This document shows, in pieces, positions 44,706 to 55,400 of a stretch of 64,000 nt of DNA; position 1 is the stretch's first letter; each line of letters starts with the position of its first letter. Source of the DNA: Legionella bononiensis (GTDB taxonomy: Bacteria; Pseudomonadota; Gammaproteobacteria; Legionellales; Legionellaceae). The position numbers were made by a program, and so were the translations under genes. The stretch is from assembly GCF_016786215.1 (NCBI RefSeq), contig NZ_JADOBG010000021.1, forward strand, positions 62,001 to 126,000, given 5' to 3'. The notes beneath the pieces were generated by a model, which was given only the letters and a program-made list of their open reading frames with translations, had not been told where the DNA came from and did no database searches.

Positions 44706-45412
44706 AATGGCATATTCTCTACTGTATTAATGACAGTATATGCCAACGTTCTTCCTCCACGCTCCTTTCCTAATTGTGCGCGTACATCATTCTTGTTGTC
44801 TTGTTTAATTAATTGCTCCAGTGTTCCAGGTATCTGAGATAATTCAACGATTTGATGCAATCCACCAAGCTTATAGAAATTGTTAACCCCAGGAGCAAAT
44901 ATGGGTAAGGATTTGCTTAACTCCTCCAGTGTGCCTAATTCGATTTTAGTAACTTTAGCAATTCCTTCAAGCCACATTACGGCTAACTCCGCATCTGGCA
45001 ATGCTAAAATTGTGTCAGCCATTAAACCATAAGCGATAAATCCTCCTCCAACTGCTTGATTATAAACTAATGAAATGAGTTGATTTCCTTGTTGGCGAAG
45101 ACACGCCAGTCCAGTGAGTAAATGACCAAAATATTGATGCATTCCCAGCCATTCATCGCGCATGGTTAATTGTTGCCCAGCCACATCAACCAATAATAAA
45201 AGAGGATCTTTTGATTTTTGTTCAATGAGGTCAATAATTTTTTCTGCCATAATTAATGCTTGTTCTGCGCCCAAATAAGTAGACTCTTTTACGCCCAGAA
45301 CCTGGAACTGTTGTTTGCCAATTTGACCTTTACCGAAAATAACGGAGCTTTTTTCGTTAAGCTGATAATGAGTCCCGAATATTCCATCCATCACTTCATT
45401 TAAACGAATCAT
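44702..45412 (-). CDS. mdcE: Malonate decarboxylase gamma subunit MdcE
   Basis: MdcE is the co-decarboxylase that together with MdcD releases CO2 from malonyl-ACP. The 236 residues have a crotonase-like carboxyltransferase fold (QLISLVYNQAVGGGFIAYGLMADTI). An AAGGAG site precedes the ATG, which overlaps the end of the mdcCD fusion (ATGA). A compact operon order A-CD-E-G-B-H is thus kept. Confidence 0.9.
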   Translation of the reverse strand: MIRLNEVMDGIFGTHYQLNEKSSVIFGKGQIGKQQFQVLGVKESTYLGAEQALIMAEKIIDLIEQKSKDPLLLLVDVAGQQLTMRDEWLGMHQYFGHLLTGLACLRQQGNQLISLVYNQAVGGGFIAYGLMADTILALPDAELAVMWLEGIAKVTKIELGTLEELSKSLPIFAPGVNNFYKLGGLHQIVELSQIPGTLEQLIKQDNKNDVRAQLGKERGGRTLAYTVINTVENMPL

Positions 45413-46602
45413 GGCATCTCCTTTTTAATGTGTCTGGCTGCCTCTAAAAAGCTTTTTTCATCCATGTTAAAAAGAGTAGGTGCAAGTTGAGGGAAATTCA
45501 TTGTTAAATATTCACCTTCCTCCTGACACGATTTTGTGTGTTCCAAACGGTTTTTTAACAGTGCATGTTGTTTTTTTAGCTCGTCTAATGTCAGAAGAGC
45601 TTTATGCTGCATGACTGCTTTGATGGTTTTCTTGATTGATTCAACGGATGAGTCTACATAGGATTGGGCTATGTGTTGTAGGTATCTGGTTTTTCCCCCA
45701 TAAACTCTCCAGACTAATGCCCTGTCTTCTGCATCAAACGCTTCAATACCCTTTACAGCCTGAATGACCTCAGCTCCAGATACTCCTATGCGAGCAATTT
45801 CATTGACAATAATGTAGTCCAAACAGGCAGATATGATACCCATTCCGCCAAAGGCGCCATTTTTTCCACAAACAACCCCCAGGGTCATTATTCCTTTATT
45901 CCTTGCTTCAAAGATTGCTCTAATCGCTTCTGAAATAGCGATTTCCCCGCCATTTGCTTCGTGCAGTCGAACACCGCCACTGTCAATTAATAAAATGACG
46001 GTTTTAATGTCCCGTTTGATTGCTGCTTTGAATAGTCCAGTTAATTTTGCACCATGTACCTCACCAACAGCGCCACCCATAAAGTCTTTTTGTTGAGCCG
46101 CTATTAGAACGGTTTGCGAGTCCAGTTTTGCCTGCCCAATTACGATGCCATCGTCTGCTTCAACGGGTAAGCCCAAGGTCGGCAAATGGGGACTACAGAA
46201 CTTCTCATTATTGAGCCATTCGGTAAAGGATCCGGCATCGGTAAGCGCCGTAATTCGTTCGCGTGCATTCAGTTCTAAATAATTACAGGCCTCTCTTTTA
46301 TATCCGTAAAACTCCTCAAGTGCCTGTCTTAGTCTTAATGAAACTACAGGGGGTGTTGCTCCATTATCATTGATTGTAAATTTGAGTCCCACCGGTTGAT
46401 ATTCCTTAACAAAATCATCGATGACCATAGACCAAATCTGTTTGTAATTCTCAACCGCAGTATCAATATGAAATTGTGTTCGCTGGTGATTATTTTCTTC
46501 AATAATCACTTCAAGATTACCTGAACCTACAACGCCACAGACGACTCGTTTACCTTGTGCCTTCTGACCTTTTAATTCAAAATTAAATTCAAGGGATTCC
46601 AT
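45409..46602 (-). CDS. mdcCD: Fused malonate decarboxylase ACP (delta) and beta subunits (MdcC-MdcD)
   Basis: This single 397-residue frame joins two subunits normally encoded separately. Residues 1 to about 98 are the MdcC acyl carrier, with the prosthetic-group serine in VVGSGNLEVII (Ser27). From about 105 to the end is MdcD, the biotin-independent malonyl-S-ACP decarboxylase beta subunit (AQQKDFMGGAVGEVHGAKL, then ILLIDSGGVRLHEANGGEIA). No frameshift or internal stop is seen. The fusion fixes carrier and decarboxylase at 1:1. It lies between mdcA and mdcE with 9-base and overlapping junctions. Confidence 0.9.
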   Translation of the reverse strand: MESLEFNFELKGQKAQGKRVVCGVVGSGNLEVIIEENNHQRTQFHIDTAVENYKQIWSMVIDDFVKEYQPVGLKFTINDNGATPPVVSLRLRQALEEFYGYKREACNYLELNARERITALTDAGSFTEWLNNEKFCSPHLPTLGLPVEADDGIVIGQAKLDSQTVLIAAQQKDFMGGAVGEVHGAKLTGLFKAAIKRDIKTVILLIDSGGVRLHEANGGEIAISEAIRAIFEARNKGIMTLGVVCGKNGAFGGMGIISACLDYIIVNEIARIGVSGAEVIQAVKGIEAFDAEDRALVWRVYGGKTRYLQHIAQSYVDSSVESIKKTIKAVMQHKALLTLDELKKQHALLKNRLEHTKSCQEEGEYLTMNFPQLAPTLFNMDEKSFLEAARHIKKEMP

Positions 46603-46611
46603 ATTTATTCC

Positions 46612-48255
46612 TTACCAATTTCTATACTGTGCCGGTGGAACATAAAGTCCCTTTGAGTAATCGACCAGTTCGCGCATGGATTTTGCTGCAAGTAAATCTC
46701 TGGTTGCATCAGACAGTTTGATACCCAAGTCCTCTGGTCTTTGTATAACACCGCGATGGCGTAATTCATCAACTTTATTTTTATCCCTGTTTCTTCCAAC
46801 TTCGGTATATCCGGCGACACCTCTTATGGCCTGTTCACGCTCGTCCAGATTACGACACATGAGCAGATTGGCGATGCCTTCTTCCGTGACAATATGACTG
46901 ATATCATCGCCGTAAATCATGATAGGTGGGAGATCCGCCTTCATGGATTTTTGTAACGACCAGGCATCCAGATGTTCTACAAAGGTTGGTTGGGTGACGC
47001 TTTGAAACGTTTCCACCATTTGAATGACCAGTTTCCTGCCTCGCGGCATTTTGCTGGATAAGGCCTCACCACGCTCCTTGCCTGCTTTCAACCAGGCATA
47101 GGATGAGTGTCTTCTGCCCGGAGCATCACAGCCCATATTTGGAGCTCCTCCAAAACCGGCAATTCGACCGTCCAGTGCGGTTGAGCTGTTTCCTTCTATA
47201 TCAATTTGCAGAGTAGCCCCGACAAATGCATCGCAGGCATAATGTCCGGCCAGTTGCCCTAACATGCGGTTGGAGCGTAACGAACCATCCTTTCCAGTAA
47301 AGAAAATATCTGAACGTGCTCTGATGTAATCATTCATGCCAACTTCTCCGCCAAAGGCATGAATGGATTTTACAAAGCCATGTTCAATTGCCGGAATCAA
47401 TGTAGGAACTGGATTTAATATCCAATGTTGGCAGATTTTATCTTTTAAACCTAAGGATTCGGCATAAGTTGGGAGGAGTAATTCGATGGCGCAGGTATTA
47501 AATCCAATTCCATGATTTAAAATATTAACTTGATAAGGGCCATAAATCCCTTTAATTACCATCATGGCCATGAGTATTTTAATTTCATTAATTTGTGCCG
47601 GATCCCGGGTAAACAAAGGTTGTATAGTAGAATATTCAGGTCCCTTAACGATGATATCCACCCAATCGCCGGGAATATCAATTCTGGGTAATTTATCTAC
47701 GATTTCATTTACCTGGACAATGACGACGCCATTTTTAAACGCAGTGGCTTCAATAATGGCTGGTGTTTCTTCTGTATTCGCACCTGTATATAAATTCCCA
47801 TGATGATCCGCTTGATCAGCCATAAGTAAGCACACATCAGGAGTTAAATCACTGACCAGACGCGCAAATAATTCATTATAAGTATGTATGTTACCAATAT
47901 GAATTTTATTATTTTTGACCATAGTGGCCAGACGAAGGGACTGAGGGCCTGAATAGGCAAAATCAATCTTTGACGCAATACCTTTTTCAAAAAGAGTCAA
48001 GTGTTCCGGTAATGCTATTGCTGATTGGATCATATGCAGATTATTAATCTGATTTGAGTCCAGCTGCGTCATGGCAGTTGCCAGGTAATTTGCTTGTTTT
48101 TGATTGTCACCTTCGATGCAAATTTTATCGCCGCATTGGATTACTTTTGAAAGCACTTCAACGAGATCCTCAGGTGCAATAAATTTCTTATTTTTTATAT
48201 AAGATTTAATTTTATCGATTTGGCTTAAATAGTGTTTTTTATTGGTATCCCACAT
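46612..48255 (-). CDS. mdcA: Malonate decarboxylase alpha subunit MdcA
   Basis: MdcA is the acetyl-S-ACP:malonate ACP-transferase that swaps malonate for acetate on the carrier. The frame reaches to 48504, but the ATG at 48255 gives MWDTNKKHYLS, the family start, and is preceded by AGGAAG. This yields 547 residues (551 in Klebsiella). The CoA-transferase-like core is clear (GFGGAPNMGCDAPGRRHSS, then YTEVGRNRDKNKVDEL). It starts 28 bases after the copper amine oxidase gene, so they may be one transcript. Confidence 0.92.
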   Translation of the reverse strand: MWDTNKKHYLSQIDKIKSYIKNKKFIAPEDLVEVLSKVIQCGDKICIEGDNQKQANYLATAMTQLDSNQINNLHMIQSAIALPEHLTLFEKGIASKIDFAYSGPQSLRLATMVKNNKIHIGNIHTYNELFARLVSDLTPDVCLLMADQADHHGNLYTGANTEETPAIIEATAFKNGVVIVQVNEIVDKLPRIDIPGDWVDIIVKGPEYSTIQPLFTRDPAQINEIKILMAMMVIKGIYGPYQVNILNHGIGFNTCAIELLLPTYAESLGLKDKICQHWILNPVPTLIPAIEHGFVKSIHAFGGEVGMNDYIRARSDIFFTGKDGSLRSNRMLGQLAGHYACDAFVGATLQIDIEGNSSTALDGRIAGFGGAPNMGCDAPGRRHSSYAWLKAGKERGEALSSKMPRGRKLVIQMVETFQSVTQPTFVEHLDAWSLQKSMKADLPPIMIYGDDISHIVTEEGIANLLMCRNLDEREQAIRGVAGYTEVGRNRDKNKVDELRHRGVIQRPEDLGIKLSDATRDLLAAKSMRELVDYSKGLYVPPAQYRNW

Positions 48256-48283
48256 AATTCTTCCTGAATTTACTTTATGAATT

Positions 48284-50356
48284 TCATTTACATAATCCCA
48301 TCGGTAAAGGCTTTTCGGGTTGTGAGGGTTCTGGCTCGCTTGATGTTGGTCTTTCTTTGTTAAATAAACTGAATACCATGGAAGAACTGGATGACGAACA
48401 ACAGCTTTGTGATTCGAGCTCTGATTCTTTTTCGTTTTGTTTCTTACTTTTTTTGTTTCGTTCTGCGGGCAAACCCAATGCTGGATTATGGTTAAAAAAA
48501 CCAAATGGCTTTAGTTCAAACATGACCGTTGCAGTTGGCATGACGGGAAAGTCTTCCGGCCTTGGCAAATGAGTGGCTCCAAATGTAGCCCATAAAACGA
48601 TGGGTTTATTAATGATGGGCCGATTTTGTTGCACGTATTTTGATACACCATCCCCGCCTGCATGCTGGTTAGGATAATCGCCTGATGCATATTTTTCGCG
48701 CGGGTTATATTGTGTTACCCACAGACCATGGGTTGCATAACCAGCACGTTGATAAATGCAACTGCTTGGGTGAGCAAGCAATAACGGAGTTTGAGGTAAC
48801 TCCAGTTTATAGGCTGTTGGCTCCCCAACATGATTAATCATTGTGGGATTGAATATTTTCCAGGTACGTTGAGTGGCCGCATTGGTATCTCGAGCTCCTT
48901 CACTTTCTGTCTCGAGTAATGTTTGACTCGTTCCAAAACCTACACCATCAGGATTGTCTGCGCTCACTGGCAGTGAGGTGAATTCGCTTTCACTTACTGA
49001 ATTATTGACGCCATCGACCATCATATGCAATCGGGCACTAAATAAGTGTTGATGGGAAGGTCCTGCAATTTCATGGGTTAATTTACTACCCCATGAATAG
49101 CTCGTCCCCGGAATAATTGCCGCCGTTTGAACGATTCCTGTGAGTTTTGCTTCCAGTTTTAAACTGCCGTCCTGGCCAAAGCGCCAATAAAATCCGTAGT
49201 CGTAATTATCTATTGTGGTAAAAAAACTAACGACCAATTGTCGAGCTCTTCGTGTTTCATAAATGCCAGTACGGGTTTCATAGTGTTTCCACAGAATGCC
49301 AGCATCTTCCTCATGCATGCATACGGCATGTTTCAAGAGTTTTGCTTCACCATGTTCTGTCGCTATTGGAACATCAAAATAATAAATTTGCCCCAGGCAA
49401 TCACAACCTAACTCTAATTGATTTGCAAATCGGCCAAATCCATTTTCTCCTGAGTCAAAGGCTGATTTAAAGTAATGACTGATGCTGGGATCAGCATAAG
49501 GAACAACCATGTCAACGATACTGGCACGATAAAGTATAGGTCGCTCCTGATCGTGATCCTGATAGTTAACCGCATGCAAAACCAAACCCTCTCTGGGAGT
49601 AAAACCTACTCGAAATCGCCATTGTTGCCATTCAACTTCCCAGCCATTTACTTTAAAACTGGGACCTTCTGCTTGAGTGATGTCAAGTGGTTTTGGGCCT
49701 TCACGAAATTCTTGAATAGAGGCAGAATCATAGTTGATAATGGTTTTAGGTATTGGCGTATTGAGACCGTCATCATCCAATCGTAGAATGCATTCGTTTA
49801 CCAAATCAACAACAGCAATCACTCCCTCAATAGGGCGTGCATAAGCGTTATCAGTCAGTTTTTCTCGATAATAACTTACTGCTCTGACCAGGCGCTTTCC
49901 CTTTTCATCTTCTTTATCGAAATATCCTGGGGCAAAGGGATCAATCTGGATCAGTTCTATTTCTGAATCGGACAAACCTCGTTTTTTCATTGCTTCCCGC
50001 CAGGCCATATCCGATTTTACAATACGTTCACATTTAGGATAATCGCTAGGTAAAATTGGAACTTGTCCATAGGGGGGCTTGTCAAACGGCAGTAATTCCC
50101 AACGTGTAATCTGTTCTTTTGTCAGGTTTACATTACCTTCATAGGTTTGGTTGGTTTTTGAGTCCAGTACACAGACAAATGCAATACGATCAAGAGTTTG
50201 TTCCTTCTCTGCATTAAGAATGTCAGATTGAGACGGTTCTTCAAGAACTACATAAGCAAATTGATGGTGATGCTCCAGAGATAGTTCCTTTTTCAGAAGG
50301 GCGCAAGCTTGTTGGATTTCTTCCATACTTAAAGGATCAAGTGGATGAGACGGCAT
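48284..50356 (-). CDS. Copper amine oxidase (primary-amine oxidase)
   Basis: This 690-residue enzyme oxidises primary amines to aldehydes with release of ammonia and hydrogen peroxide. The topaquinone site is NYDYG (Tyr385 in TIDNYDYGFY), the copper ligands are His435 and His437 (HQH) and His596 (GATHLPRPEDFP), and the base Asp lies in AFDSGENGFG (about 301). The C-terminal 60 residues are Ser/Glu/Pro-rich and extend beyond the family core. No signal peptide is seen. It directly precedes mdcA with 28 bases between, suggesting a metabolic link with malonate, but the amine is unknown. Confidence 0.94.
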   Translation of the reverse strand: MPSHPLDPLSMEEIQQACALLKKELSLEHHHQFAYVVLEEPSQSDILNAEKEQTLDRIAFVCVLDSKTNQTYEGNVNLTKEQITRWELLPFDKPPYGQVPILPSDYPKCERIVKSDMAWREAMKKRGLSDSEIELIQIDPFAPGYFDKEDEKGKRLVRAVSYYREKLTDNAYARPIEGVIAVVDLVNECILRLDDDGLNTPIPKTIINYDSASIQEFREGPKPLDITQAEGPSFKVNGWEVEWQQWRFRVGFTPREGLVLHAVNYQDHDQERPILYRASIVDMVVPYADPSISHYFKSAFDSGENGFGRFANQLELGCDCLGQIYYFDVPIATEHGEAKLLKHAVCMHEEDAGILWKHYETRTGIYETRRARQLVVSFFTTIDNYDYGFYWRFGQDGSLKLEAKLTGIVQTAAIIPGTSYSWGSKLTHEIAGPSHQHLFSARLHMMVDGVNNSVSESEFTSLPVSADNPDGVGFGTSQTLLETESEGARDTNAATQRTWKIFNPTMINHVGEPTAYKLELPQTPLLLAHPSSCIYQRAGYATHGLWVTQYNPREKYASGDYPNQHAGGDGVSKYVQQNRPIINKPIVLWATFGATHLPRPEDFPVMPTATVMFELKPFGFFNHNPALGLPAERNKKSKKQNEKESELESQSCCSSSSSSMVFSLFNKERPTSSEPEPSQPEKPLPMGLCK

Positions 50357-50519
50357 AATTCACTCCTTGAATACAGTTCAACGCAATGCGTTTTGCTGCC
50401 ATCTTATATTGATATGAAGGGTTTTGCTATATATCCGTATCATTATGCTTGTATAGATTGTTGGTATCTAATCGCGTTAAACTACTCCCGATTTTGATTT
50501 AACCTGGCTTCTGATTTTT

Positions 50520-52424
50520 ATGTACAATCCTCAAAATAAAAGATTGATTTTACGCTTCGTTGGCTGGTTTTTTTTAATCAACAGTATTTTATTTTGGATT
50601 GTTGGCTCAATTTATTTAAAAAAAATTCTTCTTTCACCCTCACTTTTCGCTAATTTTCTGGCGGACTACTCAACTTTTTCAGGAAAAATTCTGGTTGTTT
50701 CTTTTGCTTTGGTTAATTACTTAAGTTATATGATGGTATTAGCCTTTATTCCGGCTATTCTAATATGGATTCTCGCCTATATCCTACCGGCTAAACGGTT
50801 TATCTGGTTCTTGAGTGTATTAACGGCGACCTTAAGTCTCATGCTTCTTATTATTAATAATTGTGTGTTTTCAATGTTCAAATTTCATTTGAATATGGAT
50901 ATCTTCAATCTCTTTTTTAATGGGCAATGGCATGATGTTTTTGATTTTTCTGGACGTGAACTTAAAATCTCAATTTCGGCTTTATGTCTTGTCTGGGTTC
51001 TGCAAGTTGCTATTGCTTTTTTTGTTTGGAACAAAATTATAGTAACCGATAAGTTTCTGATCGGGCGAACCATCGGGCTCTTTTGGTTGGGTGGATTTCT
51101 GTTCAGCTATTTCACCCTCCTGCAATCTATAGATGATAATAATAATTTATTCAGCCAACAAACGCCTAATTTACCGTTTTATAACCAATTAATCGTTTAT
51201 TTAATCCCGGATAAAAATGCTGAGGAACTGCTCGATCGTTACGGAGAAGGGCATTTTTACCAACCTGTATTTTCTAATGATCCATTGAATTATCCTCTCC
51301 ATTCATTACGGTGCTCGAGACCTGAGAACCCCCCTAATATTATTTGGATCATGGTTGATTCATTGCGGTTTGATAGTTTACAACCTGAGTATATGCCCAA
51401 TGTAGCTGCATTTGCAGAACGAAGTTGGCAGTTCAAGAAACATCTGAGTGGGGGGAACTCAACTCAGCCGGGATTATTTTCTTTATTTTATTCCATTCCA
51501 AGCAGTTATTGGACGTCAGTATTGGAGCAGAACATCCCACCTGTATTTACTCAGCTACTTTTAAAATATCATTATATGATCCGGGTGATCTGGTCTAGTG
51601 AAATGATTATTCCTCCATTTGATAAAACCATCTATGGGGGAATATCTAATTTAAATCTATTTGGTGCATCAGGGGATGATATAGGAAATAGAGACCGATT
51701 TGTCACCGAGGAGGCAATTAAATTTTTAACCGAGAAGAAGTTGAAGCAACCGTTTTTTCTTAATTTGTTTTATGATGCGCCTCATGGGTATTGTCGGGAC
51801 CAAAGTTATCCCGCGCCTTATCAACCTGCTATTAAGGAATGTTCACGAATAGCCATGACCAATGACGTTGATCCCATTCCTTATTATAATAGGTATCTGA
51901 ATTCAGTACGTTTTATTGATGGAGAATTAGCTAAAATATTAACCCGGATTGAAGAACAAGGTTACTTGAAGAACAGTATTGTTTTAATCACATCGGATCA
52001 TGGTCAGGAGTTTAATGACAATAACCTTAATTATTGGGGGCATGCCGGTAATTTTACTGCGGTACAAGTACAGGTCCCGCTTATTCTTTATTGGCCTGGT
52101 CAATCACCACGTGTGATTCATTATGAAACCAGTAGTTATGATGTTGTTCCTACACTGTTAAAAAGAGCTTTTGATTGTCAAAATCCTTTTGTAGATTACA
52201 GTATTGGTCAAGACTTGCTGGATGAAAAAAATCGTTTACCTTTTGTTTTAGCTGGGAGCTACAGCACTATGGCTCTGATAGAACGAGATCGTCAAACTAC
52301 TTTACGTACCTCAGGCGGTGCTCTTATTACCAATGTTCGTGGAGAACCCATTCCGGATGCCAAACCTCGAATGCCCAATTTAAAGAAAGCTCTTGAGTTA
52401 ATGAGGCTTTATTACAGTCGATAG
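50520..52424 (+). CDS. YejM/PbgA-like membrane sulfatase-fold protein
   Basis: The 634-residue protein has five N-terminal membrane helices (about 10-235, DUF3413 type) and a periplasmic sulfatase/alkaline-phosphatase-fold domain from about 270 (NPPNIIWIMVDSLRFDSL, then LITSDHGQEFND with metal ligands, then YWGHAGNF). E. coli YejM (586 residues) controls lipopolysaccharide levels through LapB/FtsH. Whether this one keeps that role or is an active sulfatase cannot be told. It is divergent from the amine oxidase gene. Confidence 0.85.
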   Translation: MYNPQNKRLILRFVGWFFLINSILFWIVGSIYLKKILLSPSLFANFLADYSTFSGKILVVSFALVNYLSYMMVLAFIPAILIWILAYILPAKRFIWFLSVLTATLSLMLLIINNCVFSMFKFHLNMDIFNLFFNGQWHDVFDFSGRELKISISALCLVWVLQVAIAFFVWNKIIVTDKFLIGRTIGLFWLGGFLFSYFTLLQSIDDNNNLFSQQTPNLPFYNQLIVYLIPDKNAEELLDRYGEGHFYQPVFSNDPLNYPLHSLRCSRPENPPNIIWIMVDSLRFDSLQPEYMPNVAAFAERSWQFKKHLSGGNSTQPGLFSLFYSIPSSYWTSVLEQNIPPVFTQLLLKYHYMIRVIWSSEMIIPPFDKTIYGGISNLNLFGASGDDIGNRDRFVTEEAIKFLTEKKLKQPFFLNLFYDAPHGYCRDQSYPAPYQPAIKECSRIAMTNDVDPIPYYNRYLNSVRFIDGELAKILTRIEEQGYLKNSIVLITSDHGQEFNDNNLNYWGHAGNFTAVQVQVPLILYWPGQSPRVIHYETSSYDVVPTLLKRAFDCQNPFVDYSIGQDLLDEKNRLPFVLAGSYSTMALIERDRQTTLRTSGGALITNVRGEPIPDAKPRMPNLKKALELMRLYYSR

Positions 52425-52449
52425 GATTACTCGAATTGGGGTCTTTGTT

Positions 52450-55400
52450 TTATATAGACGGTGTAGCACTAGGCGCTGAATCGTCTCTATCTACTTCATC
52501 ATTGGTTTGGACTTCAGGCGTTCTGGAAGGTAGTGTTGGTGTTTGAGATGTGGCAAATAGACCAAATCGTTTTGAGAGCTCATTAATTTGAGGCTTATTA
52601 TTTACTGATGTTTGTAAATCGTTATATAGCTTTTTCCGTGCTGGAGTATATAGGGAAAGTGCTTCGAGTATCGATACCACGCACTGTATCAAGTAAGTAA
52701 AACTAAAATGATCTTCCTGTTTGTGGGCGAGTATTATTCTTCCAAAACTGGGATCTTTGACATCAAATGAAATTTTGGAAAAGCGTTCATCAATCGTTAA
52801 TTGTTCATCCTCAGCAAATTCAAGCAGTTTATTAATTTTCTCCGTTTTTTCCCCTAGAGTTTTCTCATTCTCAAATAGTGAATAATTGCGCTCAATAGCC
52901 AGGGTGGAGATACTGAAATAATTTTTAAATTGAGCCAGGGCTACTCGTACTGTATCCAGGTGGAAGTATTTGGCAAAATTTTGTTGTTCAAACATTTTGA
53001 TTTTTTCTTTCAGTAAATTTTTTACAGCCAGGTTAATATCGTCAATGGTTTTTGCTTCATCGATTATTTGTTCTTTAAACGTTAATAAATATTCTCTAAG
53101 TTTATTTCGATATTCTTTATCGGTATATTGCAGGCCTATGTGCCGATTGCAGAACGCTTCCATTTGTTTATTAAAGGATTCGGTAGTGTATTCTTTGATA
53201 AAGAGTAAATTGGCCTGATCCTGCGCATCGCTTAATTTATTAAGATACGTTAGTTTCTCTTTGGCAGTATTTAACTGCATTTGATAGGTCGCTTTAATTC
53301 CCAAATAGTAGTTTTGACTTGCGGAAATCAGCTCCTTGATTTGTGATAGTTTTGGTAGATATTCTTTGAGATTTGTATTTATTAGAGCATCAAACTCAGG
53401 GTCGGTTTTTTCGGGATCCAACGATATTTTTTTCTGGAGAGTTACCAGTTTGGGCAGGGCCTTCTGATAGCCCTCAATTAGCTTTTTCTTTGTAAACTCT
53501 ATAACGAATCGATCAGCAGGTAGTAGTCCACCAGAAAAAGATTGGTATTCTTCTAATAACGAGGAAAACTTATTGATGTGCTTGTAGTTTTTTTCCAGCT
53601 TTTTTAGGTGTTGCTCGGCACTATCAATTTTCTGCTGCGTTATTTCCAGCCTTTTTTCTACAGTTGCTTTATTACAGATTAAGTCGACATGGGTTTTTGC
53701 ATCTAATTCCAGGGGACGCAGTAATCCTTTATAAAACTCATCTATTATTTGTTTCATTGGCCCGGATAAAGTTCCTGGAATTAATCCCAATTTATCTTCC
53801 CATAGATCTGCTTCAAGTAACATGGGCGTAAAAACTTTGGGTCCAAATTGATCCAGGTTGTTCATTGCGGTGTCATGAGCTGTACTGATAAATTCATTGA
53901 GTTTACTGGTCAGATTACTGTACAGACTAAACATATTGGGAACTTGAAGGAACAATTGAAAATATGATCCTGCGCTATTGACTATGGCTTCAATCTGAAC
54001 AGCAGATCGTTTGGCGCTGATATGTAACTCATTTAATTCTTCTACAGTAAGAAAAGTATTGTTCCGTAAACTTCTAATGTGTTTTGGACTAATATAAAAG
54101 GCATTAAGCACATACCACATTCCATTGGATTGCACGGGTTTATTATAATTGACTTCTGCATGAGCAACTTGATAGGGATCGCTATGCGCCTGAATGGTCG
54201 CATACATGTTTTGAGCTTTTTCTAATAAATCACGGCCTATGAGGCTAAAATGAGGATCTGTTGCAAGCTCCTTGGACATTTTCATGATTTCATCAATGTG
54301 TCCATAAGCCAGGAGCAAATGATATACATATCGGGTTTCAGAGCTGCGGTTATTTAATTTTTCCAGTTCATGCATTATCCCTTCAACATGAAACAGACTA
54401 TTGAAAATTCGTTTGATCGCCAGGACTTGTTTACACTGAATGGCCAATTTATTTGGATCTTCCAATTCCGGGAATGGAATTCCGTGTTGTTGTGGACGTA
54501 ACTCTGCCTGCATAGACTGATTAAGAAATAATAGAACTTTGTTTAGGTCCATTCTAAAATTATGGACGTATTTAGAATAATTGGTATGCTGTATTAAATG
54601 ATGACCTCTGTTTCCAATGGTTGCATCGTGTTGTAGTGGGGTTTCTTCATTTTCTTCAGCATATTTATCCTGCGCCATTTTTAAATAGGCTCTACTTTTT
54701 CTACCCCAGGATAAATCGATTTCAGTAAAATATACTTGAAAATGTTCATCAAGTTGTTGAAACATATCAATTGCTGGAGCGGTGCTTTGTTCTGATTCGC
54801 CTGAAAATGAATGAACTAAATATTTATCAAACTCCAGAGCTGAGGCCTTTAGTTCTGTGGGTACCCCATTAATGAAATAGGGTTGAAACAGGTTATATAA
54901 ATTACGGCAGCGTTCTCTGACCGTTTTATCCAGACGACTGATCTGAAGGACTCCGCTCCCTGTCATTCCTGGATTGGTGATTTGTTTTTTTAATAATGCA
55001 ATAAATTCATCATAAGCATTTTTGGCAACCATAAATTTGTCGCGCTTGTTTCTGTACCATTGATGCAGATCCAAGGCTTGATCCGCACTTAGATTCTTAG
55101 GGTTACTGAGTACATGCTGTCCTTTTACCACTTTGAAACCAAGATGGGGGCGACCGGTTACATCGGTAATTAATTTAAGTTCATTATCGCTTGCAACTTT
55201 ATAAGCATGTGTGCAGGTTGCTTTTAATTGATCAAAACTGGTTTGATTCGATTCTGTAGCTTTAAGTGTCCTGACGGTTTGATTTGTTGAGTTGGCATAA
55301 ACAAGCTCTTCATTATTAAATAAAATTACGGCGCTTTTTCCCTTTAACAAACCTTTTATTTCGTCAAATTTCAAATCGGTTGAATTTAAGGTATGTCCCG

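Noticed and set aside
48256-48504. Longer N-terminus for MdcA (83 extra residues)
   Set aside because: The extra part overlaps the copper amine oxidase gene, and the ATG at 48255 has a ribosome-binding site and the family start.
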